Source: Atrina japonica (Eukaryota; Mollusca; Bivalvia; Pterioida; Pinnidae). From it: a DNA stretch of 64,000 nucleotides. Below the pieces are notes generated by a model. The model saw nothing but the letters and a program-made list of their open reading frames with translations, was not told the origin of the DNA and did not search any database. Position 1 is the stretch's first letter. The number at the start of each line of letters is the position of its first letter. Made by a program: the position numbers and the translations under genes. The stretch is from assembly GCA_030159075.1 (NCBI GenBank), contig BROG01000109.1, positions 658,001-722,000 of the forward strand, written 5' to 3'. Of the stretch, positions 12,967 to 23,275 are shown in pieces.

Positions 12967-13287
12967 GGGCCCGAAGTCACCAAATTTACACAATACTCAA
13001 GCTCAACTTTTTAATATTATTTTGACTATACAATCGTTTGTAAAACTTTTGGGTTTGATTGATCAGGATTTTTTTATTATTCATGTACAATTTTTTTCTC
13101 AAAATATATTTTAATATTTCTGAAGTTATCTTTAAATGAGCATTAATTTTTATCAATATTTACAATTTCATGCTGTCAATATACAAACATGTTCAGTTAC
13201 AGAATGAATTGTGCATGTTTTTACCACAAAATCATAAAAAAAGTTACTTGAGCTTGAGTACTGAGTAAAGTTGGTGACTTCGGCCCA
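12967..13287. mobile_element. palindromic MITE, GGGCCGAAGTCACC-type TIR, copy 2
   Basis: Left end GGGCCCGAAGTCACCAAATT, right end AAAGTTGGTGACTTCGGCCC, near-perfect reverse complements extending about 40 bp through the CTCAAGCTCAACTTT block. The interior matches the copy at 6,132-6,497, including TATACAATCGTTTGTAAAAC. No open frame, so non-autonomous. Confidence 0.82.
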
Positions 13288-13760
13288 GCTGATAAATACT
13301 GAATTGACCTACATAACACATGAATCTATTTATGTATAGGTCTATACGGGTATTCCATAAAGAAGGTGTCGAAAATTAACTTTTAAACAGACCGATAAAA
13401 GTTTGTTATTTCACAACATTTTTTGCATTTGTCTTCGGTTTCAAATGATTTGAGGGATTTGCTAGTAGACTATACTGCGGTATCGGTATGCTGAAATACA
13501 TTACGGCATATTGGCTGTCACCTTCTCTTAAGTCACACTCAAACTTTCTGTAGTATATTCCATTGATATATGGAAAACACCGCCGCAAAATCAATTATAT
13601 GGAATTAATTTCTAAGTATCCAGCGGACTACAGTTTCCCAGAAAATTGATAATATTGCTGATTATGACGTAAAACAACGTTCAAACCATATACTCGTCTA
13701 CAATGCTACAACTTTTACAAGACATTTCTTTGAGAAACGTTTAGTTTTGTAAAAGGGGGG

Positions 13761-13999
13761 CCTCCGTGGCCGAGTGGTTAGAGCATTGCGCTTTAAATCA
13801 CAAGGCCTCTCACCTCTGGTTCGAATCCCGCTAGGGTCATTTCGAATTAAGTGGGAAAGTTTGCCAGTTTTCTTGCGGAAGGTCGGTGGTCTTTACCCGG
13901 GTAACCGGGGTTTCTCCTCCACCAATAAAAACTGGATGCCATCATATGACTGAAAAATTGTTGAGTATGGCGTAAAACAAAAAATCAAATCAAATCAAA
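13761..13999 (+). mobile_element. tRNA-derived SINE, family A, copy 2 (best preserved)
   Basis: Head CCTCCGTGGCCGAGTGGTTA with a B box GGTTCGAATCCCGC, then the shared body (AAGTTTGCCAGTTTTCTTGC, AACTGGATGCCATCATATGA) and the tail TTGAGTATGGCGTAAAACAA followed by AAATCAAATCAAATCAAA, a short tandem tail typical of SINEs. The head resembles a class II (Leu/Ser-like) tRNA, but the acceptor and variable arms do not fold as a working tRNA. Confidence 0.87.
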
Positions 14000-14139
14000 A
14001 GTTTTGTAAAATATTTAAGGAAACTTAGTATAAACATAGATCTATACAGTATACAGATTCCAAATAACAATGTAAAATTTACAAATTCTTAAATTATTTA
14101 TCCGAGAAAAAAAAGTAATAAATGTCACTTCTAACCATT

Positions 14140-14475
14140 GGTAGGAATCACAAGGTACTGAACTTATCTATTAATAATTATAATAATATAAATAATCTCA
14201 TACTGCTATAGTAAAGTTCATCAACTTGGCGAGTGTAATCTTGTGAACCCTTCCTTTACCTGAGCGAGTTTAGATTTTAGGTAATACAGCACAACATTAG
14301 AATTACAATGACCAAAGAAATCGTTCATACTTGTCACAAAACATAAGAGAGTATCCAGTGAAGATTAAAACGTTTTTTTTCCCGTGCAGCTTGTCAAAAT
14401 CGAAAAGTCAGTATAATCATCCGTAGTTATAGTCAAAAGGTTACTCCGCCCCGTCATCTTATGTGAATCGGACAA
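14140..14475. repeat. dispersed repeat family X, copy 2
   Basis: Carries the family X blocks in order: CTTGTGAACCCTTCC, GAGAGTATCCAGTGAAGATT, CCCGTGCAGCTTGTCA and CGTCATCTTATGTGAATCGG. It lies about 140 bp downstream of a SINE, as the third copy near 33,650 also follows a SINE. Confidence 0.65.
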
Positions 14476-15112
14476 AAGAATATACTGTTCTATATATAGA
14501 CTGTAGAATTTAGCCATCGGAATAAGATATGATGAGGAACAAAGCCTCATTGACACTCGTTCAATTAACACAAGTTAGTGTTGTTGTAATATGTACTAAT
14601 ATAATCAACTGTGTACAGTTTTCAAAAAGACAAGCATACGAGGAAGAATCTGGGCAAGAGATATAGACCAATAGGTCCACATTTTCATCTACATTATTTG
14701 TTTTATCTCTGCTGGAATCTCGTATACGTGTACATCTATTTCTTCCCTTTCATCATAATTGTAACGTATTGTACCTGTGACGGCTACATTTTCACGCGAC
14801 TTGAAATATGTAGGTAATAACACGAAATACGTTTTGAAAACTTGCGTCCAATCGTTTTGTTGTCTAAACAATATACATACAACATGTTCAAATATTGATA
14901 AACAACGGATTACCGCTAAAAAGATATAACATATTTTCCAATATGTAAGTGATTGCATAAAGGCATACTTAGCGCATGATAGAATCTTAACTATTTTTTA
15001 AAACAAAAATAAAACACCCATAAAGTCACGTTACGCCATACTTGGAACACTCATTTCAGCGAGAGATATAATTACTGTCGATAAGTTGTCTTATAAAAAC
15101 GTAGAAACGTTC

Positions 15113-15380
15113 CATGTTTATTCCCTACTCTTTGATTTGTTTGTTGTTGTTTTGTTTTTACTGGTTTTATTCTTTTTGTACCACGGTAAATTTAAAGGTA
15201 CATGTTTATTCTCTACTCTTTGATTTGTTTGTTGTTGTTTTGTTTTTACTGGCTTTATTCTTTTTGTACCACGGTAAATTTAAAGGTACATGTTTATTCC
15301 ATACTCTTTGATTTGTTTGTTGTTGTTTTGTTTTTACTGGCTTTATTCTTTTTGTACCACGGTAAATTTAAAGGTACATG
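15113..15380. repeat. 88-bp tandem repeat, three copies
   Basis: Units start CATGTTTATTC at 15,113, 15,201 and 15,289, an exact 88-bp period. The unit includes TTTGTTTGTTGTTGTTTTG and TGTACCACGGTAAATTTAAA. Copies differ at only a few positions. Short Leu/Phe-rich open frames across it are repeat artefacts. Confidence 0.93.
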
Positions 15381-15549
15381 TTAACAAACACAATGATCCA
15401 ACATTAGATCATAACAGGGGTGGCAGCCTACCTGTCAGTACAAAGATATCAGAGCTATAGTAATACATGAAATCCGTGCAAGGAACAATGCGTTATCTGT
15501 CCAACCGAGCCGGCCTGGCTCAGTCGATGGCGCACTCCACTCTTGATCG

Positions 15550-16512
15550 TATGGGGCGCCGTTTTACTTTTTAATACCAGTCAGTGATATCACTTTCGAA
15601 TAGGTGATATCACTGATTCGAATAGGTGATATCACTTATGCGAATAGGTGATATCATTTTTATAAATTCTTAAATGATATCACTTATACGAATGAGTGAT
15701 TTTCACCTATTCGAATGAAAGATATCACCTATTCAAATGAATGAGTGATATCACCAAACCTAAGTGATATCACCCTTTTCGTTTTGCAAAGTGATGTCAC
15801 CTATTCGAATAGGTGATATCACTTATGAATCAATGCCAATGAATGCTACCTAAACAAAAATAAAATATATCCCTGGGTCTAACAAAAATATGACTTGTGT
15901 CATCTTGGGCATTATAAATTATTTTTTATGTTTCCTTACATTTGGTCCAAAGAATTATATAGGGTGTTTCAAGTTCAACCACTTTTAAAACAATTTTGTG
16001 CAGAAATCGGACCCTACTTCAAAATGGCAGGAGTCGGCGATATGGTTTCGGTGGCTCTTTCTGCTTTGAATGCTGACCTCCGTCCAAATCCTACAACAGA
16101 CACGGGAGATGATTCCGATTCTACAGCGCTGCGCCTTTATCTCGATACCGTAATATTATCCTTTGAGCTTTGTTCTTCCATAGACATAGGCCTAGTGATA
16201 TTCACCGCAGATCTACATTATGGAAGAAATAGGGAGCATAAGGTTTTTACTGTAAAGTGATATCACCTATTCGAATAGGTGATATCACTTATTCGAATAG
16301 GTGATATCACCTATGAAAACGTATAAAGTTATATCTCCTATTTGAAAGAGTGATACCACCATTCGAAATATACGAATAAGTGATATCACATTCGTTTTTA
16401 TAAGTGATATCACCCATTCGAATAGGTGATATCACTTATTGAATAAGTGATATCACCTATTCGAAAGGGTGATATCAATAACTGGTATTAAAAAGTAAAA
16501 CGGCACCCCACA
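15550..16512. mobile_element. non-autonomous DNA transposon with GTGATATCAC subterminal repeats
   Basis: The ends are inverted repeats of about 31 bp: left starts TATGGGGCGCCGTTTTACTT, and the right end read in reverse starts TGTGGGGTGCCGTTTTACTT; both run on to TTTTTAATACCAG. They are flanked by a 6-bp TGATCG duplication (7 bp if the element is taken to begin at 15,551). Inside each end (about 15,585-15,840 and 16,258-16,480) lie many copies of the palindrome GTGATATCAC joined by TTCGAATAGG. The core (15,841-16,257) is a different, non-repetitive sequence with no transposase. A 6-7 bp duplication and insertion in a tRNA-derived sequence recall Dada-type transposons, but that is inference. 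Confidence 0.8.
16024..16260 (+). other. 78-codon open frame in the transposon core
   Basis: ATG at 16,024 opens a frame beginning MAGVGDMVSVALSALNADLR and closing at TGA 16,258-16,260, where the subterminal repeats resume. It resembles no transposase motif I know. Base composition is less AT-rich than the flanks, which could mean a captured host 5'UTR and first-exon fragment. Whether it is expressed cannot be told from the sequence. Confidence 0.25.
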
Positions 16513-16752
16513 TGATCGTGAAGTCGTGAGTTCCAGTCCAGCTGGCGGCAGGTCGGTTTTCAGTTCTTAGGATGAGACAGTAAAACCGAGGTCCCGTGTC
16601 ACAGTAGGTGTCGGCACGTTAATGAACCTTCACTGCTCAATGGCCGTAAGTGCCGATCATAGGTCAAAATTTGAAACCCTTCTTCGGCATTTGATGACGT
16701 CTCCATATGAGAGAAAATTTTTTGAGTGGGACGTTAAACAACAATACAGTCA

Positions 16753-17224
16753 AAATACAGTCTTTGTTTAACGCCACTTTCAACGATATTTCAGTTATAT
16801 CGTCAAAATACAGTCAATACATCTTCTGTTCATCCAATTTTTAGAGAATAGTACATGTACTTTTTTGTTTGTTTGTTTGTTTTTCTTTGTTTTGTCTTTT
16901 TTTTTGGGGGGGGGGTTGGTTTTTTTTACAGATCCCGGATGTACCACTTTACTAGTATGTTGGTGAACCTATAGTAATTCATATGGTGTTTCGGGTTTCT
17001 AAGTTGTGTTCAAAATCAGTGTTTAAGGTGATTCACAAGGCAGTTTATGTAGTCCATTCATATTAGGACAATTAAACCTCCGTCCTCAGCAAATTTCGTA
17101 TGTAGGCAGGTCATAAACCTGAAAGCAACAGAGTGATCAATATCAAATGATTACATGTGTCAATAGATTGTAGATATACTATTATGACATATATCTTATG
17201 ATTTTATTTTTTGTGTCGTTTCAG
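16753..17224 (+). other. upstream flank and 5'UTR intron end of the RBM12-like gene
   Basis: Contains a T/G homopolymer block (about 16,860-16,930) and ends with a good splice acceptor: a T-rich tract then TTTTTTGTGTCGTTTCAG, with the exon starting at 17,225. The first, noncoding exon and the promoter were not located; they lie upstream of this acceptor. Human RBM12 similarly keeps its coding sequence in one exon behind noncoding 5' exon(s). Confidence 0.6.
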
Positions 17225-17233
17225 AGTACCAAG

Positions 17234-20200
17234 ATGTCGGTGATAATTCGCCTCCAAGGTTTGCCATGGTCTTCCAGTGCTGCAGACATTCGCCAGTTCT
17301 TCAAAGGATTAAGCATTCCGCCGGGTGGTGTTCATATAATTGGTGGAGAGAATGGCGACGCTTTTATTGCTTTTGCAAGTGACGAGGATGCCAGACAAGC
17401 GATGATGTTGAACAACGGTTTCATAGAGAACAGTCAAGTTCAATTATTCCTAAGCAGCAAAACACAAATGCAAAATGTAATTGCCGAGGCTAGAGGTCAA
17501 AGTGCACCACCGGAACAGTCACCTTCTCAAGTTCCAACAGAGTCGGCAAACACACCGCAGCAAATTCTTTCCAATTTTCCTTCGTCAAGACCACAGGATG
17601 CATTTCAGCAACCAGCATCTGCTGCCTACCCAGCTGTTTCCGCAGCACATCAAAGCTATACGCCACAAAAACCTCCCTTATTACAATCACCCCTTGGCAA
17701 AAGTCCAGACAAATCAGTAACTGATTATACACCATCATCCATTGAACAAGGTTATGGTTATCCTCGACATGCTGATGCAGCTGGATATAATCGAAATGCA
17801 GATTTTGACAGGCATCAATGGCCGCCACCACTACAATTCAACCCTGATCAACCACCTCCTACATCTAAATCTGAGAGTGACAGATATGGGGCACCATATG
17901 GTATGGGTGATTTAGCGGCTAACAATGCCCAGAAAAGTTCGTTTGACAGTGAAGGGGCACATGCACCGCAATTAAGCAATTTTGAACGGAGACAGCAGTA
18001 TCCAAGCACCCGCACCAATATGCCAGGGTATCTGCCACCTAGAGTTGATGCAGATCCACGAGGCGACAAAAGCTATGGACATCCACTTGAAGGTTCAAGA
18101 GAAGCGGCTTTCCAAACTGAAGGAGAACCTCGAAGACCATCGCAATTCAGTGATCGATCAGATGAAATAAATCCTAACATCTCAAATGACCGATATGGAC
18201 GGTCTGGCGGATACAGTGGCCCTATGACAGCAGAAAGTAGATATGGTGAAAACGCTCCAGCATATGACCAGAATCAGGATTTTTCACAAAGACGTGCTGC
18301 TCCATATGAGAACAAGTTGGAACCAAGTGGACCAGCGGATCCATATTTAGATCCAAATCGACCCCAAAGAAGTTCATTAGACCCAAGACTTGGACAGGAG
18401 CAAGGCCAGAGACCACACATATATGATAGGCCTCCGTTGGGAGAACATAAGTCTTCTTTAGGAGAACAGAGACCTCCTTTAGGGGAACATAGACCTCCTT
18501 CAGAACATAGGCCTCCTTTTGGAGATGATAGGCCTCCATTAGGAGATAATAGGCCACCATTTGATAGACATCATGAGACATCCGCTGTAGACTATTCAGA
18601 AATAGAGGGTGAAGAGGATAAATCTTTCCATCAGTCATATCACAGACAAGTTGATCATGGGAATCGATTCAGAGATGGACCAGGACCTCATTTTGATCGA
18701 CCCCCACTGAGAGCCAGACTGCCTTACTCAGAGCATGCATTTAATGAGAGTCAGTCCGATAGATTTGGACCAAACGAAATACCTGCCCCCGGAGATGCAC
18801 AAGAAAGATCTTGGGGACATGATGGAGTACGTGAACGAATACCGAGGGAAGATCGTTTTGGTGATCGACAAAATGAAGATGAGGAACGTTTTCGTGGTCC
18901 TCCACGGAATGACATGCCTTCCATATTTGAAAATCGTTTTGCCCGCCCTCCTGGCATTCGAGAACCTCATCCTGATTTTAGACCAAGAGGAAGTTTTCCT
19001 CCACCCAGAGCGGGAATGGATATAAGGGGTCCCAGACCTCTAAGACCAGGTCCACCAAATCGTGAGATGGGGCCAAGGTTTGGTCCTCCTCCAGATCAGG
19101 ACAGGAGACATTCAATATTAGGAGATAAGCCACATGAAGTTCCTGTGGATCATGATAATCGTTTGGGACCACAAAGATTTGGGGCACCTGGGGTTCAGTC
19201 ACCAAGAGGTAGATTTGGACAAGAAGGAATGCAGCGTCAGGGTTTAAATGATAGTGATGCTGATATGAGGAATCAACCTGGGGGACGAGATCGTGAAAGA
19301 GATGGAAGAAGACCCCCGTTAGATACAGATAACAGATCTAGAAGAGATGATGATAGACGTGACAGAGATCGTAGCTTTGGAAGAGATAGAGATAGAGAAA
19401 GAGAACGTGACAGAGATCGTGAGAGAGATCGTGACAGAGACAGTCGCTATAGAGATTTTGATAGAAGTGATCGTCGATCTAGAGATGATCGAAGTGACAG
19501 AGATCGTGATAGGGACAGGGACAGAAGGGATTATTCTAGAGATAATCGTGGACGTGATGATCGTGATAGCAGAGGCCGTGGAACTGATCGCTTTGGACGA
19601 GAACGTAGAGAAGACAGAGATCAACGATTAGAAAAATCTAATACTAAGTCATCAGATACTGATACACGTAGTGCTCCGTTTGAAGCAAAAGACCAAACAA
19701 AACAACCAGGCATTCTTGGAGAAGCGCCACCTGGTATGTTACCAATACGAATGCAAAACCAACAGAACACTAATGGAATGAATGATTATAACAGGAGGGG
19801 ACAATTCCATCAACCAAATCAAGAAGAGCCTGTCCAGCGTGATATAGATTCCAGGGGTGTCAAAAGACCTCTTCCAGAACCACCCAAACATGATAATACT
19901 GTCGTTGCAAGAAACTTTGCAACTAACGTAGCATACAGAGATGTTCGACAATTTTTTGTTGGTTGTGAAATTCCTTGGGATGGATTGAAAGTTATAAATG
20001 ACAGTCAAGGAAGACGAACAGGAGTTTGCTATATCAGATTTATGAATCAGAGGAGCTTTTGGGAAGGATTAAATAAAAATGGAAAATTCCTTGGAGAAAA
20101 CAAAATTGAGGTTCTAAAGTGTCCTCTAGAAGAATTTAACGTGGCCATTGATTCGTTTATTCCTGGAAGTAGTGCTAATGACACCGTGAAACGTGCAAGA

Positions 20201-21301
20201 TTGGAAGAAAACACATCATCACAACAGCAAAAACAAGTCAGTTCGCAACAAGTGAAGGAAAAATTCAGTCAATACATAGTACAAGTAAAGGGACTTGGAA
20301 TCAACATAAAAGCAGATGATATGATTAGCTTTTTTGACGACTGTAAAGTAGCTAAAAATAGACAAGGTGTACATATTGAGTATGATATGAAGAAGAGGGC
20401 AACTGGTGTAGGTTTCGTGGAATTTGAAAGTCAAACTGATTATCAGAAGGCTCTAATTCATGATGGCAAAACTCTGAACTGTAGAATTATTCGAGTATCA
20501 TCGGGAAGTGTAAGGGAAATAGAACAGTTATATGAAAGAATGAAAGAAATGGATAAATCGGTAGAAACCATATCTACCAATGGGAAAGAAAAGATAGAAT
20601 TTGAAAATAAACAGATAATGCCAGAAATTAAACCCGGAAGACCAGAATCTGGTGGAGGTGATTCCACACCATCGACAAATTACTCCTGTTGTCATTTACA
20701 AGATCTTCCAACATTAATAACAGTGAAAGACATTGCACAGTTTTTCTCGGGAATTGAAATAGCATCAAGGGGAATTCAGATTGTTCAAGATTCGAACGGG
20801 AGACCACTTGGTGAGGCATTTGTAGAGTTTACAGGCGTAAGTGAATGTGAGAAAGCGATAAAATATGACCAACACCAGCTTGGAAATAAAAATGTATCAA
20901 TTAAAGCCATCTCAAGATCAGAAATGACAGACTATTTGCGTCAGATGCGTCCTCCATCAAGAGTACAGCAACATGGACCGCCACCTAATATGCATGGTAT
21001 GCCTCCACCAGGAATACACCCTCAACATGGGCCACCGCCGCCAGGAATGTTCTTTGGGAGACGTTTTCTTGTGAAGATACAAGGACTGCCATTTACTATT
21101 TCAATTCGGGAAGTGCTCAATTTCTTGCAAGGATTTAACCCAATTCCGGAATCAGTGCGTGTCATGGTTGGAAAAGATCCAGGAGGTACGTCTGCAATTG
21201 TTGGATTCCGTTCTATCGAGGAAGCTGAGACTGCCATCCGGGAACTCGACAACACATTCTACAGAAACATGCAAGTGCATCTGGTACCCGTCCATTCATA
21301 A
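17234..21301 (+). CDS. RBM12: RNA-binding protein 12 (SWAN) orthologue
   Basis: The frame runs 1,355 codons. The start is the ATG in CCAAGATGTCGG, nine bases into an exon whose acceptor is at 17,224; the open frame extends upstream to 17,198, but that part is intronic. The N-terminus (MSVIIRLQGLPWSSSAADIR, then GGVHIIGGENGDAFIAFA) closely matches the first RRM of vertebrate RBM12. Domains by approximate residue: RRM1 1-85; Pro/Gln/Ser-rich linker 95-680, with RPPLGEH-type short repeats near 400-450; Arg/Asp-rich stretch 685-795; RRM2 887-970 (VARNFATNVAYRDVRQFF); RRM3 1,011-1,090; RRM4 1,149-1,225; short Pro/His/Gly segment; RRM5 1,276-1,355 (LVKIQGLPFTISIREVLNFL), which ends the protein as in human RBM12. 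Human RBM12 has about 930 residues, so this one is longer, mainly in the linker. Family knowledge: a nuclear protein with hnRNP F/H-like quasi-RRMs, RNA-binding; specific targets cannot be inferred. The related RBM12B is a less likely alternative. Confidence 0.93.
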   Translation: MSVIIRLQGLPWSSSAADIRQFFKGLSIPPGGVHIIGGENGDAFIAFASDEDARQAMMLNNGFIENSQVQLFLSSKTQMQNVIAEARGQSAPPEQSPSQVPTESANTPQQILSNFPSSRPQDAFQQPASAAYPAVSAAHQSYTPQKPPLLQSPLGKSPDKSVTDYTPSSIEQGYGYPRHADAAGYNRNADFDRHQWPPPLQFNPDQPPPTSKSESDRYGAPYGMGDLAANNAQKSSFDSEGAHAPQLSNFERRQQYPSTRTNMPGYLPPRVDADPRGDKSYGHPLEGSREAAFQTEGEPRRPSQFSDRSDEINPNISNDRYGRSGGYSGPMTAESRYGENAPAYDQNQDFSQRRAAPYENKLEPSGPADPYLDPNRPQRSSLDPRLGQEQGQRPHIYDRPPLGEHKSSLGEQRPPLGEHRPPSEHRPPFGDDRPPLGDNRPPFDRHHETSAVDYSEIEGEEDKSFHQSYHRQVDHGNRFRDGPGPHFDRPPLRARLPYSEHAFNESQSDRFGPNEIPAPGDAQERSWGHDGVRERIPREDRFGDRQNEDEERFRGPPRNDMPSIFENRFARPPGIREPHPDFRPRGSFPPPRAGMDIRGPRPLRPGPPNREMGPRFGPPPDQDRRHSILGDKPHEVPVDHDNRLGPQRFGAPGVQSPRGRFGQEGMQRQGLNDSDADMRNQPGGRDRERDGRRPPLDTDNRSRRDDDRRDRDRSFGRDRDRERERDRDRERDRDRDSRYRDFDRSDRRSRDDRSDRDRDRDRDRRDYSRDNRGRDDRDSRGRGTDRFGRERREDRDQRLEKSNTKSSDTDTRSAPFEAKDQTKQPGILGEAPPGMLPIRMQNQQNTNGMNDYNRRGQFHQPNQEEPVQRDIDSRGVKRPLPEPPKHDNTVVARNFATNVAYRDVRQFFVGCEIPWDGLKVINDSQGRRTGVCYIRFMNQRSFWEGLNKNGKFLGENKIEVLKCPLEEFNVAIDSFIPGSSANDTVKRARLEENTSSQQQKQVSSQQVKEKFSQYIVQVKGLGINIKADDMISFFDDCKVAKNRQGVHIEYDMKKRATGVGFVEFESQTDYQKALIHDGKTLNCRIIRVSSGSVREIEQLYERMKEMDKSVETISTNGKEKIEFENKQIMPEIKPGRPESGGGDSTPSTNYSCCHLQDLPTLITVKDIAQFFSGIEIASRGIQIVQDSNGRPLGEAFVEFTGVSECEKAIKYDQHQLGNKNVSIKAISRSEMTDYLRQMRPPSRVQQHGPPPNMHGMPPPGIHPQHGPPPPGMFFGRRFLVKIQGLPFTISIREVLNFLQGFNPIPESVRVMVGKDPGGTSAIVGFRSIEEAETAIRELDNTFYRNMQVHLVPVHS

Positions 21302-22550
21302 ATACGGTAAGTGGAATTGGTTTCATGGATTATCCTCTGATGTTTTCCGTAAGCACTTTCTTTCAATTGAATTCTGTAAGTGTCGGGCAATATTTTAATT
21401 ATAGTAGAAATGAATTACCATGTATTGAAAATATTGAGTCACCTACTTGAAATGCATTCATTTTACTATGAAACCCCTACAAATTTATATCTGTTAACTG
21501 ACAAACGTTGCGTTTTGCAGATTTTTTCAGTCACACAATACGGAAGACATGTCTTACATTGTTAGAGACTTCAATAATGGAACCCTTTCCCTCCAATTAC
21601 TTTTATCGCCAACAACTAGCTTAAAACAACTTCATGTATAAACATTTTTTACAGTAGTACTGCGGGCTCAACCAATGAGCCAAAGTTCACGTTCCTATTT
21701 CGACAAATGTAAATGCTCGGAGCGTGTTAAACACGTGTGGTTTCCACGAAAAAAATCAGCTGATTTTTCATGATTTAACCATACGTGTTATGGTAGCAAC
21801 ACATTTATCACATTGTATTACTTTTAAACAATTCTAGATATAGGTCTACCGTATTTATTACTTTTTTTTTTATAGAGAATGAATATTTGAATATTTTTGT
21901 TGTGTCTAACACTCCTCTGGCATTTGTACTACAGTATTAAATGTTTAGATTCAGCCTTACCACGTAGATAAAGTGGTAATTTATAATGTCAATATTATTT
22001 TATCAATGTGAACAAATGTTAACCTATACATGCATATAAGAATCAACGTTTTTTTTTTACATAACAATGTGTTTTATTTCATTCCAGAACGATGAATTCC
22101 TTGACACTGTAGGCATTTGTAAGGAAAGAAAATCCTTTGAAAAACGGAACTGACGGAAGACAATATTATGAAGAGATAAGACAATGACATTACATTAGTA
22201 AATGGCAATAGATCTTAATTTACAAAGTGCCATGTTTCCCCGGTATTTTATTGTACTATATAGATGGTCTTACAGATTTATGAAAAGTTTCCGAGATCCA
22301 TGGTCATTTAGTGTGGATTTGAAATTGGACTGTATACCGACTTCCAAATATTTCACTAGTCTCACGTTATTTTCAAATGCATGGACACTTTCAAAGGAGA
22401 TACTGTTTACTTTGATAATTGTGATTTCCAGTGACAATATGTTGTATTTGATATTAACTTCATCGTTTCATCAATCGTTCCTGAACATACGTCATTTTAT
22501 ATCAAAGTGCATAGCTGTTAATCTGTCTTCATAAGTAGTGGCCTAGAAAG
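21302..22550 (+). other. RBM12 3' region with a predicted 3'UTR intron (21,307-22,087)
   Basis: Five bases after the stop codon there is a near-consensus donor (ACG|GTAAGT, GT at 21,307-21,308). A well-formed acceptor follows, TTTTATTTCATTCCAG ending at 22,087, so a 781-bp intron in the 3'UTR is predicted. The stop lies so close to the donor that the usual 50-nt rule would not trigger nonsense-mediated decay. If unspliced, the transcript simply reads through. The polyadenylation site was not identified: no AATAAA is evident in the next kilobase. Confidence 0.55.
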
Positions 22551-23104
22551 CTATCCTGAATAATGCGGACGGAATGTGCATAACATTACGGTTAATGCAA
22601 CATGTTACATGTTGTTTTATAAAGAATTTCATTGTTTTAATATCTGATTAGTAAATGAATCAGTCGCTATTGTTGAAAATTTTAGGTATTACTTACCAAG
22701 AGACATGTAAATATCAAGTTTTATATTTCGTGAGATAGTTTACCGTTCATATTCGTCCTAGTTCTGAACATTTACTTTTACATTTTGAAAATTGCAATCA
22801 TTTAATCATGTCCAACCAGATCAATATCGAGTGTCAAATTTCATTTTTCGATAGCCATTTTTTTGTGTTACAATTGTTTAAAAGAAAATCATTCATACAA
22901 AAATTTGCCTCTTTTTTTAAAAACAAATATGGCTTCCTTGGCTGGACGGTTACAGCATTGTTTACCTGTAGTTTGTGCTCACTCGTAAAACTTGTGACAA
23001 AGAAACTACAGCAATTGTTTTTGTGTGCGTTTGAAATATAGGGACGAATTTAATTGTCGTTTACCCCACACTAAACATTTTGTTTTAATTATACAATATC
23101 AGCC
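22551..23104. other. possible RBM12 3'UTR or intergenic, no gene seen
   Basis: AT-rich, with no recognisable coding region, RNA gene or mobile element. Either trailing 3'UTR or intergenic DNA. Confidence 0.4.
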
Positions 23105-23275
23105 AGTTATAATGGTGGACAAGAGAATTATGTACATGGTAAAAAACCATTTCTTCCGCAAGTAAACTGGCTGATTTTCCCGCAAAATACTGTGGGAAAT
23201 ATCATCACAACTGGCTGAAGTAGAATCCAATCTTCCCTTCGTTTGACGACTGCTCTAACATTGAATCACCTGATC
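23105..23275 (-). mobile_element. degenerate family A SINE remnant
   Basis: Weak match to the family A body in reverse: CAGTTATAATGGTGGACAAG, then TTCCGCAAGTAAACTGGCTG and a decayed head with GACTGCTCTAACATTGAATC. Old and badly diverged. Confidence 0.5.

Larger units (their letters stand above)
15508..16752 (+). mobile_element. tRNA-derived SINE, family B, split by a DNA transposon
   Basis: The left fragment (15,508-15,549) is the SINE head GAGCCGGCCTGGCTCAGTCG up to CTCTTGATCG. The right fragment (16,513-16,752) resumes at TGATCGTGAAGTCGTGAGTT, continues through TCCAGTCCAGCTGGCGGCAG and AGGTCCCGTGTCACAGTAGG and ends GTGGGACGTTAAACAACAAT. The 963 bp between them are a transposon. TGATCG(T) is present on both sides, so the SINE was interrupted after it was already in place. 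Joined, the two parts give a longer copy than the one at 8,719. Confidence 0.88.

Noticed and set aside
13761..13850. A possible tRNA gene
   Set aside because: A and B boxes are present but the arms do not fold, and the sequence continues into a repeated SINE body.
17198..17233. Upstream extension of the RBM12 frame (MILFFVSFQSTK)
   Set aside because: It translates the pyrimidine tract and acceptor of an intron; the exon starts at 17,225 and the conserved N-terminus starts at the ATG at 17,234.
17480..21255. Several 60-140 codon frames antisense to or out of phase with RBM12
   Set aside because: They are shadows of the RBM12 reading frame, caused by its biased codon and residue composition.
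22808..23041. 77-codon plus-strand frame after RBM12
   Set aside because: Phe/Leu/Lys-rich, no domain; probably 3'UTR or intergenic.
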